From: Curtobacterium poinsettiae
Lineage (GTDB): Bacteria > Actinomycetota > Actinomycetes > Actinomycetales > Microbacteriaceae
Assembly: GCF_025677645.1 (NCBI RefSeq)
Contig: NZ_CP106879.1
Coordinates: 2,108,001-2,172,000 of the forward strand
DNA length: 64,000 bases
Reading direction: 5' to 3'
In this document: piece by piece, positions 18,729 to 27,033 of the stretch
How positions within the stretch are numbered: the stretch's first letter is position 1
Layout of the letters: every line of letters begins with the position of its first letter
Notes under the pieces: model-generated
Told to the model about the DNA's origin: nothing
Database searches by the model: none
What the model saw: only the letters and a program-made list of their open reading frames with translations
Program-made: the position numbers and the translations under genes

Positions 18729-20648
18729 GTGGCTGGCAGGATCGCGCGGAACGACATCGACGAGGTCCGCTCGCGTGTCAACATCGCCGACGTCGTGGGC
18801 GACTACGTCACGCTGAAGCACGCGGGCGTCGGGTCGATGAAGGGCCTCTGCCCCTTCCACGACGAACGCTCGCCGTCGTTCCACGTCCGGCCCCAGGTCG
18901 GCCGCTACCACTGCTTCGGCTGCGGCGAGGACGGCGACGTCTTCAGCTTCATCATGGCGCAGGACCACACCACCTTCGCCGAGGCCGTCGAGCGCATGGC
19001 CGCGAAGATCGGCTTCACCCTGCACTACGAAGAGGGCGACGGGCCGCGCACCGACTACAACACCCGGGCCCGGTTGATCGCCGCGAACGAAGCCGCGCTC
19101 GAGTACTTCACGGGGCAGCTCACCACCGCTGCCGCCGACCCGGCCCGCCGGTTCCTGGGGGAGCGCGGGTTCGACCCCTCGGCCGCCCAGCACTTCGGCG
19201 TCGGGTTCGCCCCGAAGTCCTACGACATGCTCAAGGACCACCTGCGCGGGCGCGGCTTCACGATGGAAGAGCTCGTGTCCGCCGGCCTCGTCAGCCAGGG
19301 TGACCGCTCGCCGTACGACCGGTTCCGCGGGCGCCTGATGTGGCCGATCCGCGACGTCACCGGGGCCACCATCGGCTTCGGGGCGCGCCGCCTGCTCGAG
19401 GACGACAAGGGTCCCAAGTACCTCAACACGCCCGAGACCCCGATCTACCACAAGAGCCAGGTGCTCTACGGGCTCGACCTCGCCCGGCGCGACATCTCGA
19501 AGCAGAAGCAGGTCGTCATCGTCGAGGGGTACACCGACGTCATGGCCTGTCACGTCGCCGGCGTCACCACCGCCGTCGCCACCTGCGGAACGTCGTTCGG
19601 CGTCGACCACATCAAGGTGCTGCGCCCGATGCTCGGTGACCTGGCGGGAGCCGACCCGAACGCCAACGGCGAGGTCGTGTTCACGTTCGACCCCGACGAG
19701 GCCGGGCAGCGTGCTGCGTCACGTGCCTTCGCGGAAGAACAGCGCTTCGCGGCGCAGACCTACGTCGCTGTGGCACCCGGCGGGCTCGACCCGTGCGACC
19801 TCCGGCTCGCCCGCGGTGACGACGCCATCCGCCGCCTGGTCACGAACAAGCGCCCGATGTTCGAGTTCATGATCCGTCGCACGCTCGAGGGCCACGACCT
19901 CGAGACCGTCGAGGGGCGCGTCGGTGCCCTGCGAGCGGCCGCACCCGTGCTCGCCGGCATCCGCGACCGCTCGCTGACGCAGGGTTACGTGCGCGAACTC
20001 GCCGGCTGGCTCGGCATGGAGATCCCCGAGGTCCGTCGGTCGGTCGAGACCGCCAGACGGCGTGCGGGCTCCGCCGGGCAGGACGACCGGTCCGCAGGCG
20101 CGGGGCGCGACGGTCGTGCCGGAACCGGCACCGACGGGGCAGACACCCCCGACGAGCCCGTCGCCGGGATCCGCTCGCTGCCGAACGACCCCATCAGCCG
20201 CATGGAGCGCGACGCCGTGATGGCGATGGTGCAGCAGCCCACGTCCGTCGGGGCACCGATGCTCGGTCTCGCCGCGTCGGCCACGTTCTCGACGCCCATG
20301 CTCGCCGCCGTCCGGGACGCCGTGGTCGCCAACGTCGACGTCATCGGCGCGGGAGACTGGCTCGACCGGCTGCTCGCCGACGTGCCGGCGCCCCTCCGCA
20401 CCCTGACGCACGAACTCGCCCTCGCACCGATCCCCGCGCGCAACGCGGAGGACTTGGCGGCCTACTGCCGGAGCATCGTCGTGGCCCTGGTCGAGCGTGA
20501 CCTGCTCGCCCGCAAGGCCTCGTTGCTCGGACAGCTGCAGCGCGCCGACCCGCACGAGCAGGCAGATCGTCGCGCCGAGATCCAGCGGCAGCTCGTCGAC
20601 ATCGACGGGCAGCGGATGCGGTTGCGCGCCGACGCCGAGGCGTCCTAG
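18729..20648 (+). CDS. dnaG: DNA primase
   Basis: A 639-residue primase that makes RNA primers for replication. N-terminal CHC2 zinc finger (LCPFHDERSPSFHV and YHCFGCGEDGDVFSF), then the catalytic core with the Toprim motif VIVEGYTDVMACH (about 265) and FTFDPDEAGQRAA, a Gly/Arg/Asp-rich linker (about 440-480) and a C-terminal helicase-binding domain that ends in a helical, charged segment. GTG start is directly at the conserved AGRIARNDIDEVRSRVNIADVVG. Length and order are normal. Confidence 0.96.
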   Translation: MAGRIARNDIDEVRSRVNIADVVGDYVTLKHAGVGSMKGLCPFHDERSPSFHVRPQVGRYHCFGCGEDGDVFSFIMAQDHTTFAEAVERMAAKIGFTLHYEEGDGPRTDYNTRARLIAANEAALEYFTGQLTTAAADPARRFLGERGFDPSAAQHFGVGFAPKSYDMLKDHLRGRGFTMEELVSAGLVSQGDRSPYDRFRGRLMWPIRDVTGATIGFGARRLLEDDKGPKYLNTPETPIYHKSQVLYGLDLARRDISKQKQVVIVEGYTDVMACHVAGVTTAVATCGTSFGVDHIKVLRPMLGDLAGADPNANGEVVFTFDPDEAGQRAASRAFAEEQRFAAQTYVAVAPGGLDPCDLRLARGDDAIRRLVTNKRPMFEFMIRRTLEGHDLETVEGRVGALRAAAPVLAGIRDRSLTQGYVRELAGWLGMEIPEVRRSVETARRRAGSAGQDDRSAGAGRDGRAGTGTDGADTPDEPVAGIRSLPNDPISRMERDAVMAMVQQPTSVGAPMLGLAASATFSTPMLAAVRDAVVANVDVIGAGDWLDRLLADVPAPLRTLTHELALAPIPARNAEDLAAYCRSIVVALVERDLLARKASLLGQLQRADPHEQADRRAEIQRQLVDIDGQRMRLRADAEAS

Positions 20649-20716
20649 CGCTCCTCGAGCGGCTGTTCCGGGGTGCGGAGGTCGCCCCGGTCGCACGACG
20701 CGCCGCGTGTGTGTCG

Positions 20717-20775
20717 CCGAGGTCGCACGAACTGTCGCCCGGTCGGGCTGCGAGCGGCAGTTCGTGCGACCTCGG
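20717..20775. repeat. Inverted repeat of the CCGAGGTCGCACGAACTG unit
   Basis: Two perfect 18-bp inverted copies (20717-20734 and 20758-20775) flank a 23-nt centre that itself can pair (GCCCGgtCGGGC). It lies 68 nt after the dnaG stop and could terminate dnaG, but single copies of the unit occur elsewhere (6887, 20986), so it is a dispersed element and not only a hairpin. Confidence 0.7.
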
Positions 20776-20985
20776 GGTTCGTGAGTGGTCGGGACGTGCC
20801 GCGTGTGGGGCGTCGAGTGGTCGCGAAGCGTCGGTTGACAGGGGTCCGGCCGACGGAACGTGACCGCGCGGGGTGGGGCGGGCGGTGCGTCGTGACCGCT
20901 CGGCGGAAGCGAGGGGCGGGGCGGGAGCAGGGTGGGCCTCCCGGCCGGGTTCACGGGGTCGCACGCCGCGCTGCCGGCGCACCAT

Positions 20986-21003
20986 CGAGGTCGCACGAAC
21001 TGT
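20986..21003. repeat. Dispersed intergenic repeat, copy 3
   Basis: CGAGGTCGCACGAACTGT is identical to the arms of the inverted repeat 270 bp upstream. A degenerate inverted partner (ACGACAGTTCGGGCAC) follows at about 21022-21037, so this copy was probably also a hairpin. Confidence 0.6.
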
Positions 21004-21167
21004 TGCCGGGCGTCCCGTCGGACGACAGTTCGGGCACTTTCAGGGCGGGAGCGGGCGGGAACGGGCGGGAACGAGCGCGGGACCGCCCCGGTTGCACGAC
21101 GCAACTTTCGTGCGTGACGCGCCGCTCGACTCCGGCGGAATCATGCATCACGCAGCGCGCCCGTGCA

Positions 21168-21181
21168 TTACAGCGGTGTAA
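21168..21181. promoter_or_regulatory. Operator-like inverted repeat before the ABC importer
   Basis: TTACA-gcgg-TGTAA is a perfect 5-bp inverted repeat in the only A+T-rich stretch upstream of the binding-protein gene. It probably marks the promoter or operator of the importer operon; the regulator is not in this window as far as I can tell. Confidence 0.4.
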
Positions 21182-21307
21182 ACAAATCGCCCCCGGTTCG
21201 TTCTGTTCCGTGACAGGGTGGTACCAATGAGCGTTCCTGGCCGGGCACACAGACGTTCCACCCTCCGGCTCAGGACTCTTGCAATCATGACCAGAGAGGC
21301 AGCGGAC

Positions 21308-22924
21308 ATGGCATCCGTGACCAAGTGGGGCAAGCGCGGCATCGCGCTCGGCGCCGGTGCAGCAGCGACGGCGCTGGTGCTGACCGGCTGCGCGAGCAGC
21401 AGCGTGAGTGACACCGAACTGAACGGCCTGAGCATCGGGACGACGGACAAGATCACGTCGCTCGACCCGGCCGGTTCCTACGACAACGGCTCCTTCGCCG
21501 TGCAGAACCAGGTGTTCCCGTTCCTGATGAACACGCCCGTGGGGAGCCCGGACGTCGAGCCGGACATCGCCACGAAGGCGGAGTTCACGAACCCGACCAC
21601 CTACGAGGTCACCCTCAAGGACGGGCTCGAGTTCGCGAACGGCAACAAGCTCACCTCGAGCGACGTGAAGTTCTCGTTCGACCGCGAGCTGAAGATCAAC
21701 AACGAGAACGGTCCGCAGTCGCTGCTGGCCAACCTCAAGAGCATCGACACCCCGGACGACACCACCGTGGTGTTCAACCTCGACCACGCCGACCAGACCT
21801 GGCCGCAGGTGCTCTCGAGCCCCGCTGGCCCGATCGTCGACGAGGACGTCTTCAGCGCGACGAAGCTCACCAGTGCCGACGACATCGTCAAGGGCAAGGC
21901 CTTCGCCGGGCAGTACCAGATCAGCTCCTACAAGGAGAACGACACGATCCAGTACAAGACGAACCCGAAGTACGACGGCCTCCTCGGCAAGGCGAAGACC
22001 GACGAGGTCACCGCCAGCTACTACACCAAGGAGACCGACCTGAAGCTCGCCGTGCAGAAGGGCGACGTCGACGTCGCGTACCGCTCCCTGACGCCGACCG
22101 ACATCTCGGACCTGCGCAAGGACGACTCCCTCAAGGTCACCGACGGCCCCGGCGGCGAGATCCGCTACGTGGTCTTCAACTTCAAGACGCAGCCGTTCGG
22201 TACCGGGCAGGACGACGCCGACGAGGCGAAGGCCCTGGCCGTGCGGCAGGCCGCCGCCGACGTGGTCGACCGTGCCCAGCTCGCGAAGGAGGTCTACAAC
22301 GACACCTTCACCCCGCTCTACTCGATGGTCCCGGACGGCCTGACCGGCGCGGTCCAGCCGTTCAAGGAGATGTACGGCGACGGCGACGGCGGCGCGGACG
22401 TGGCCAAGGCGAAGAAGACGCTGTCGGACGCCGGCGTCACGGGCAAGGTGCAGCTGGACATCCAGTACGCGCCCGACCACTACGGTTCGGCCTCGGACGA
22501 CGAGTACGCGCTGCTCAAGCAGCAGCTCGAGGACTCCGGTCTGTTCACCGTCAACATCCAGTCGACGGTCTACACGACCTACGCCCAGGAGCGCACCAAG
22601 GACGCCTACCCCGTGTACCAGCTCGGCTGGTTCCCGGACTTCTCCGACGCCGACAACTACCTGTCGCCGTTCTTCACCAAGGAGAACTTCGTCCAGAACC
22701 ACTACGACGACCCGGAGATCCAGGACCTCATCGCGAAGGAGCAGGCCGAGTCCGACCCGGACAAGCGTGCTGACCTGATCGAGCAGGCCCAGGAGCGCGA
22801 GGCCACCCAGATCTCGACGCTGCCGCTGCTGCAGGGCAAGTCCGTCGCGGTCGCCGGCAAGGACGTCAAGGGCCTGACCCTCGACGCCTCGTTCAAGTTC
22901 CGGTACGCCACCCTGAGCAAGTAG
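21308..22924 (+). CDS. ABC transporter substrate-binding lipoprotein, peptide (OppA/DppA) family
   Basis: A 538-residue SBP_bac_5-type protein. It starts with a lipoprotein signal (KRGIALGAGAAATALVLTGCAS; lipobox LTGC, lipidated Cys near 32) and so is anchored on the outer face of the membrane. The family pattern is clear: LNGLSIGTTDKITSLDPAG near the start, SDVKFSFDRE, and the C-terminal ELGWFPDFSDADNYLSPFF-like segment (here QLGWFPDFSDADNYLSPFF). It should deliver oligopeptides or similar ligands to the two permeases downstream. ATG at 21308 is chosen because the signal peptide begins there; GTG at 21218 and ATG at 21287 are in frame upstream. Confidence 0.92.
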   Translation: MASVTKWGKRGIALGAGAAATALVLTGCASSSVSDTELNGLSIGTTDKITSLDPAGSYDNGSFAVQNQVFPFLMNTPVGSPDVEPDIATKAEFTNPTTYEVTLKDGLEFANGNKLTSSDVKFSFDRELKINNENGPQSLLANLKSIDTPDDTTVVFNLDHADQTWPQVLSSPAGPIVDEDVFSATKLTSADDIVKGKAFAGQYQISSYKENDTIQYKTNPKYDGLLGKAKTDEVTASYYTKETDLKLAVQKGDVDVAYRSLTPTDISDLRKDDSLKVTDGPGGEIRYVVFNFKTQPFGTGQDDADEAKALAVRQAAADVVDRAQLAKEVYNDTFTPLYSMVPDGLTGAVQPFKEMYGDGDGGADVAKAKKTLSDAGVTGKVQLDIQYAPDHYGSASDDEYALLKQQLEDSGLFTVNIQSTVYTTYAQERTKDAYPVYQLGWFPDFSDADNYLSPFFTKENFVQNHYDDPEIQDLIAKEQAESDPDKRADLIEQAQEREATQISTLPLLQGKSVAVAGKDVKGLTLDASFKFRYATLSK

Positions 22925-22940
22925 CACCAAGCCCCACGTG

Positions 22941-22980
22941 CAGGCCGCGGGCGTTCCCACGAGGAGCGCCCGCGTGCCTG
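22941..22980 (+). terminator. Intercistronic hairpin after the binding protein
   Basis: CAGGC (22941) with GCCTG (22976) and GCGGGCGTTCC (22947-22957) with GGAGCGCCCGC (22963-22973), one G-U pair, loop of 5 nt. It stands between the binding protein and the first permease, a place where partial terminators commonly keep binding-protein mRNA in excess. Confidence 0.6.
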
Positions 22981-23008
22981 TGCAACGGCGACGAAAGGCA
23001 CCCACCCC

Positions 23009-24118
23009 GTGACCCTCAGCACTCCCGAAGCGACGCAGGACGTGAACGGCACCGATCCCACCAAGCCACAGGCACAACGCAGTGCCAAGAGCAGTGGTGG
23101 CGGACTCGGCCGGTACATCCTCGTCAGGTTCCTCCTCATCATCCCGACCGTCTTCATCCTGGTGACGCTCGTGTTCTTCCTGATGCGCGTCATCGGGAAC
23201 CCGATCACCGCGTCGGTCGGTGGTCGACTCACGCCGAGCCAGCTGCAGGAACGCCTGCACGCCGCCGGGTACGACCGGCCGGTGCTCGTGCAGTACTTCG
23301 AGTACCTCGGCAACATCCTGCGCGGCGACTTCGGCACCTCGTCGACGGACAACCGTCCGATCACCGACATCATCGTCACGTACGGCGGTGCGACCGCGGA
23401 GCTCGTGTTCTACGCGCTCATCGTCGCGCTCGTACTCGGCATCCCGCTCGGCATGCTCGCCGCGTACACGCGCGACAAGTGGCCCGACGTGCTGCTCCGT
23501 GCGCTCGCGATCCTGACCTACGCCACGCCGGTGTTCTTCGGCGGTCTGCTGCTGAAGCTCGTCTTCTCGGTGTGGCTCGGCTGGCTGCCCCTCGGCGACC
23601 GTGCCTCGACCCGGGTGTCGCTCATCCTCGACGGCATCCCCGGCGCGAGCGGCATCTACATCATCGACGCACTCCGCACCGGCAACGCCGCGGTCATCGG
23701 CGACGTGCTCCAGCACGCCGTCCTGCCCGCGCTGACGCTCGGTCTGCTCACCGCCGGCATCTTCCTGCGCCTGGTGCGCGCGAACATGATCGGCTCGCTC
23801 GGCTCCGAGTACGTCGACGCCGCCCGGTCCCGCGGCGTGCGCGAGTCGCGGTTGGTGCGCACCCACGCGTTCCGTCCGGCCCTCGTGCCGATCATCACCG
23901 TGATGGGGCTGCAGATCGCGATGCTCCTGGGCGGCTCGGTGCTCACCGAGACGACCTTCGGGTGGCGCGGCCTGGGCTTCGAGCTCAACCAGTACCTGTC
24001 TGCCCGTGACTTCGTCGCGGTGCAGGGCATCGTCGCGATGCTGGCGGTGATCGTCGCGGTGACCAACTTCATCGTCGACGTCGTCGCTGCCCTCATCGAC
24101 CCGAGAGTGAGGTTCTGA
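23009..24118 (+). CDS. Peptide-type ABC transporter permease, DppB-like
   Basis: A 369-residue permease with a long polar N-terminal tail (about 35 residues), six membrane segments and the BPD_transp_1 EAA-loop (EYVDAARSRGVRESRLVRTHAFRPALVPIITVMG). The early GRYILVRFLLIIPTVFILVTLVFFLMR and GGRLTPSQLQERLHAAGYDRPVLVQYFEYL are typical of the DppB/OppB group. Forms the membrane channel with the next permease, which starts 2 nt after its stop. Confidence 0.93.
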   Translation: MTLSTPEATQDVNGTDPTKPQAQRSAKSSGGGLGRYILVRFLLIIPTVFILVTLVFFLMRVIGNPITASVGGRLTPSQLQERLHAAGYDRPVLVQYFEYLGNILRGDFGTSSTDNRPITDIIVTYGGATAELVFYALIVALVLGIPLGMLAAYTRDKWPDVLLRALAILTYATPVFFGGLLLKLVFSVWLGWLPLGDRASTRVSLILDGIPGASGIYIIDALRTGNAAVIGDVLQHAVLPALTLGLLTAGIFLRLVRANMIGSLGSEYVDAARSRGVRESRLVRTHAFRPALVPIITVMGLQIAMLLGGSVLTETTFGWRGLGFELNQYLSARDFVAVQGIVAMLAVIVAVTNFIVDVVAALIDPRVRF

Positions 24119-24120
24119 CG

Positions 24121-25191
24121 ATGGTCGACACCACCCTCGTCGACCGCCACGAGCCGCTCTGGAAGCGGCTCCCCGTGGTGGTCCAGCTCCGTCGGAGCAC
24201 CGGCTGGCAGCGCGCCATGCTCATCGTCGGCGTGGTCATCTGCGCCCTCTACCTGCTGATCGCGGTGTTCGCCCCGCTCCTCGCCCCGTACGGCTTCGGC
24301 CAGCTGCAGGGCGCGGACGGCCAGAGCTTCCCGCGCACCGGCGCACCGAACGCCGAGCACATCTGGGGCACCACGGTCGGCGGCTTCGACGTGTTCAGCC
24401 GGGTGCTCTACGGTGCCCGCACGGCCGTGCTCGTCGTCATCGTCGCCGTGGTCGTCTCGATCATCGTCGGCGTCCTGCTCGGCATGGTCTCCGGCTACCT
24501 GGGCGGCTGGCTGGACCGCGTCCTGGTGGTCGTGGCCGACGCCATCTACGCGTTCCCGTCGCTGCTGCTCGCGATCATCGTGTCCATCGTCATCTCCGGC
24601 GGCAACTCGAGCTACTCGGGCGGCATCATCGCGGCGGCGATCTCGATCACCGTCGTGTACGTGCCGCAGTACTTCCGCGTGGTCCGTGCCGAGGCCGTCC
24701 GGCTGAAGAACGACGCGTTCGTCGAGTCGGCGCGCGTGATGGGCACCAACCCGTGGCGCATCATGACGCGGCACGTCCTGCGGAACTCGACGCGTTCCCT
24801 GCCGCTCATCCTGACGCTCAACGCGAGCGACGCGATCCTGACCCTGGCCGGCCTCGGCTTCCTCGGGTTCGGCATCGGCCCGACGTCCGGTGCCGAATGG
24901 GGCTACGACCTGAGCCGTGCGCTCTCCGACGTTGCGAGCGGCGTCTGGTGGACCGGTGTCTACCCGGGTGTCGCCATCGTCGTGCTCGTGCTCGGGGTCA
25001 CCTTCATCGGCGAGAGCCTGAACGACATCTCCGACCCCCGCCTGCGCGCACGCCGACGGCTGAAGCAGCTGGTGTCCACGCGCGACACCAAGGCAGCGCG
25101 CGATCCCAAGGCAGCGCGCGACGCCGAAGCACCGCGCGACGCCGAGGCACCGCGCAACGCCGGCAACGACACGGAAGGGACGGGCGCATGA
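24121..25191 (+). CDS. Peptide-type ABC transporter permease, DppC-like
   Basis: A 356-residue permease: N-terminal OppC_N-like segment (about 30-60), HIWGTTVGGFDVFSRVLYGARTA, the EAA-loop DAFVESARVMGTNPWRIMTRHVLRNS and the C-terminal DPRLRARRRLKQL typical of DppC. After this the protein carries an unusual tail of about 35 residues made from a tandem repeat ([AP]RDxxA units) encoded by an 18-bp DNA repeat. The stop overlaps the next ATPase by 4 nt. Confidence 0.93.
   Translation: MVDTTLVDRHEPLWKRLPVVVQLRRSTGWQRAMLIVGVVICALYLLIAVFAPLLAPYGFGQLQGADGQSFPRTGAPNAEHIWGTTVGGFDVFSRVLYGARTAVLVVIVAVVVSIIVGVLLGMVSGYLGGWLDRVLVVVADAIYAFPSLLLAIIVSIVISGGNSSYSGGIIAAAISITVVYVPQYFRVVRAEAVRLKNDAFVESARVMGTNPWRIMTRHVLRNSTRSLPLILTLNASDAILTLAGLGFLGFGIGPTSGAEWGYDLSRALSDVASGVWWTGVYPGVAIVVLVLGVTFIGESLNDISDPRLRARRRLKQLVSTRDTKAARDPKAARDAEAPRDAEAPRNAGNDTEGTGA
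25081..25152 (+). repeat. 18-bp tandem repeat, four units, in the permease C terminus
   Basis: Units start at 25081, 25099, 25117 and 25135 (pattern CGCGACNCCNAGGCANCG) with a decayed fifth unit. They are in frame and encode RDTKAA, RDPKAA, RDAEAP, RDAEAP, a charged tail on the cytoplasmic end of the DppC-like permease. Likely variable in length between strains. Confidence 0.7.
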
Positions 25192-26885
25192 CCCCGACCA
25201 CCCGCCTGCAGCCGGGCGACACCACCACCGAGCCGGTCGTCGTCGTCGACGACCTGACCGTCACGTTCGCGACCGACGGCGGTGCCGTCGACGCGGTCAA
25301 GGGCGTCAGCCTCGACGTCCGCCCCGGCGAGGTCCTCGCCCTGGTCGGCGAGTCCGGCTCCGGCAAGTCCGTCACGGCACGCAGCATGCTGCGGCTCATG
25401 CCGGAGACCGCGACCCTCGGCGGCGCGGTGCTGCTCGACGGCACCGACGTCGTGTCGGTCGGCTCGCAGAAGCTTCGCGAGCTCCGCGGGACGGCCGGGG
25501 CGATGGTGTTCCAGGAACCGTCGACCGCCCTGAACCCGGTCTTCACCGTCGGGTGGCAGATCGCCGAGGGGCTCCGCGCCCACGGCGGCATGTCCAAGAA
25601 GGAGGCACGGGCGAAGGCCATCGACTACCTCGGTCGCGTCGGCATCCCCGACCCCGAGACCCGCGTCGACCACTACCCGCACCAGTTCTCCGGTGGGCAG
25701 AAGCAGCGTGTGGTCATCGCGAGTGCACTCGCCCTCGAGCCGAGCGTCATCATCGCGGACGAGCCCACCACGGCGCTCGACGTCACGGTGCAGGCCGAGA
25801 TCCTCGACCTGCTGCGGCGCTGCCGTGACGAGTTCGGCACCGCGATCGTCGTCATCACGCACAACATGGGCGTGGTCGCCGACCTGGCCGACCGCGTCGC
25901 CGTGATGTACCAGGGCGAGATCGTCGAAGAGGCCACGGCGACGGCCCTGTTCGCGACGCCGCAGGCCGACTACACCAAGCGGCTGCTCGCGGCGGTGCCA
26001 CGGCTCGAGGCGTCCACCGGGGTGGCCCGGCGCGCCGCGATCTCCGAGGACGTCACGCCGCTGGTCGAGGCGAAGGGGCTCGAGATCGAGTACCCCGGGC
26101 GGCTCGGCTCGCCGGCGTTCAAGGCGGTCAAGGGCGTCGACCTGGCGATCCGTCCGGGTGAGGTCCTCGGCCTGGTGGGGGAGTCCGGCTCGGGCAAGAC
26201 CACCATCGGCCGGGCCATGGCGGGCCTGACGAAGGTCACCGGCGGTTCGCTCAAGGTCCTCGGCGCCGAGATGCTCGGGTACCGCGAACGTGACTTCAAG
26301 CACCTGCGCAAGGACATCGGGTTCGTGTTCCAGGACCCGGCGACCTCGTTCAACCCGTTGCTGACGATCGCCGAGTGCGTCGCCGAGCCGCTGGTCGTGC
26401 ACAAGGAGGTCTCGAGCCCCCGTGCCGCGCGCAAGCGGGTGGACGAGCTGCTCGAGGCCGTGCAGCTGCCGGCCGCCTACGGTGACCGCTACCCGCACGA
26501 GCTCTCCGGTGGGCAGCGCCAGCGCGCGTCGCTCGCCCGGTCGCTCGCCCTCCGGCCGAAGCTGCTCATCGCCGACGAGCCGACGAGTGCGCTCGACGTC
26601 TCCGTGCAGGCGCGCGTGCTCGAGCTCTTCCTCGAGCTGCAGCAGGACCTCGGCTTCGCGTCGCTGTTCATCAGCCACGACCTGGCGGTCGTGGGCGCGC
26701 TGTCGGACCGCATCGCCGTGCTGTACCGGGGCGACCTGGTCGAGACCGGCACGACCGCGCAGGTGCTCGGTAGCCCGCAGCACCCGTACACGCAGCGCCT
26801 GCTGGCGTCGCTGCCGGTGCCCGACCCGGCGGAGCAGGCGGAGCGACGGCGTACGCTGGAGCGACTGGAGAACGTCGGGTCCTGA
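25188..26885 (+). CDS. Fused double ATPase of the peptide ABC importer (DppD-DppF type)
   Basis: A 565-residue protein with two complete ATPase domains. Domain 1 (about 15-265): Walker A GESGSGKS, signature FSGGQKQRVVIASAL, Walker B VIIADEPTTALDV, switch His in VITHNMG. Domain 2 (about 285-545): Walker A GESGSGKT, signature LSGGQRQRASLARSL, Walker B LLIADEPTSALDV, switch His in FISHDLAV. Both have the C-terminal oligopeptide-type segment (DYTKRLLAAVP, HPYTQRLLASLPVPDP). One chain therefore supplies both nucleotide-binding sites, which makes the extra ATPase gene downstream unexpected. ATG at 25188 overlaps the permease stop. Confidence 0.94.
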   Translation: MTPTTRLQPGDTTTEPVVVVDDLTVTFATDGGAVDAVKGVSLDVRPGEVLALVGESGSGKSVTARSMLRLMPETATLGGAVLLDGTDVVSVGSQKLRELRGTAGAMVFQEPSTALNPVFTVGWQIAEGLRAHGGMSKKEARAKAIDYLGRVGIPDPETRVDHYPHQFSGGQKQRVVIASALALEPSVIIADEPTTALDVTVQAEILDLLRRCRDEFGTAIVVITHNMGVVADLADRVAVMYQGEIVEEATATALFATPQADYTKRLLAAVPRLEASTGVARRAAISEDVTPLVEAKGLEIEYPGRLGSPAFKAVKGVDLAIRPGEVLGLVGESGSGKTTIGRAMAGLTKVTGGSLKVLGAEMLGYRERDFKHLRKDIGFVFQDPATSFNPLLTIAECVAEPLVVHKEVSSPRAARKRVDELLEAVQLPAAYGDRYPHELSGGQRQRASLARSLALRPKLLIADEPTSALDVSVQARVLELFLELQQDLGFASLFISHDLAVVGALSDRIAVLYRGDLVETGTTAQVLGSPQHPYTQRLLASLPVPDPAEQAERRRTLERLENVGS

Positions 26886-26901
26886 CCCGACGTGACCCGT
26901 C

Positions 26902-26946
26902 CTGGAGGCCCGGCCAGCGTCGTCGACGCACGCCGGGCCTCCAGGG
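26902..26946. terminator. Hairpin after the double ATPase, same family as the large palindromes
   Basis: CCTGGAGGCCCGGC (26902-26915) pairs perfectly with 26933-26946; the centre adds a small GCGTC/GACGC stem. The GGAGGCCCGG arm is shared with the palindromes at 6784 and 61755. It stands 17 nt after the stop and should reduce read-through into the third ATPase gene. Confidence 0.7.
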
Positions 26947-27033
26947 CGGTCGTCTCCACTGCTGCACGCACGACGGACCTGCCAGGGCGGCCCGTCGCGA
27001 ACCGCCGCCAGGGGGCGGCGTGGAAGGGGACCC

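Larger units (their letters stand above)
20649..21307 (+). other. 659-bp repeat-rich intergenic region
   Basis: No gene is convincing here. It holds the 18-bp inverted repeat at 20717-20775, a further copy of the same unit at 20986, two related blocks CCCCGGTCGCACGACGC (about 20686) and CCCCGGTTGCACGACGC (about 21085), several short GGGCGGGA direct repeats near 21050-21075, and at the right end the control region of the ABC importer with an operator-like TTACAGCGGTGTAA. The frames that cross it are Arg-rich and lack ribosome sites. Confidence 0.6.

Noticed and set aside
20649..21307. Insertion sequence remnant or attachment site in the repeat-rich gap
   Set aside because: No transposase fragment, no terminal repeats with target duplication and no neighbouring integrase or tRNA end.
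20951..23866. 971-codon open frame on the minus strand opposite the binding protein and permease
   Set aside because: Its composition (Arg, Val, Gly, His, Asp) is that of a third-position G+C shadow; the plus strand carries clear ABC proteins.
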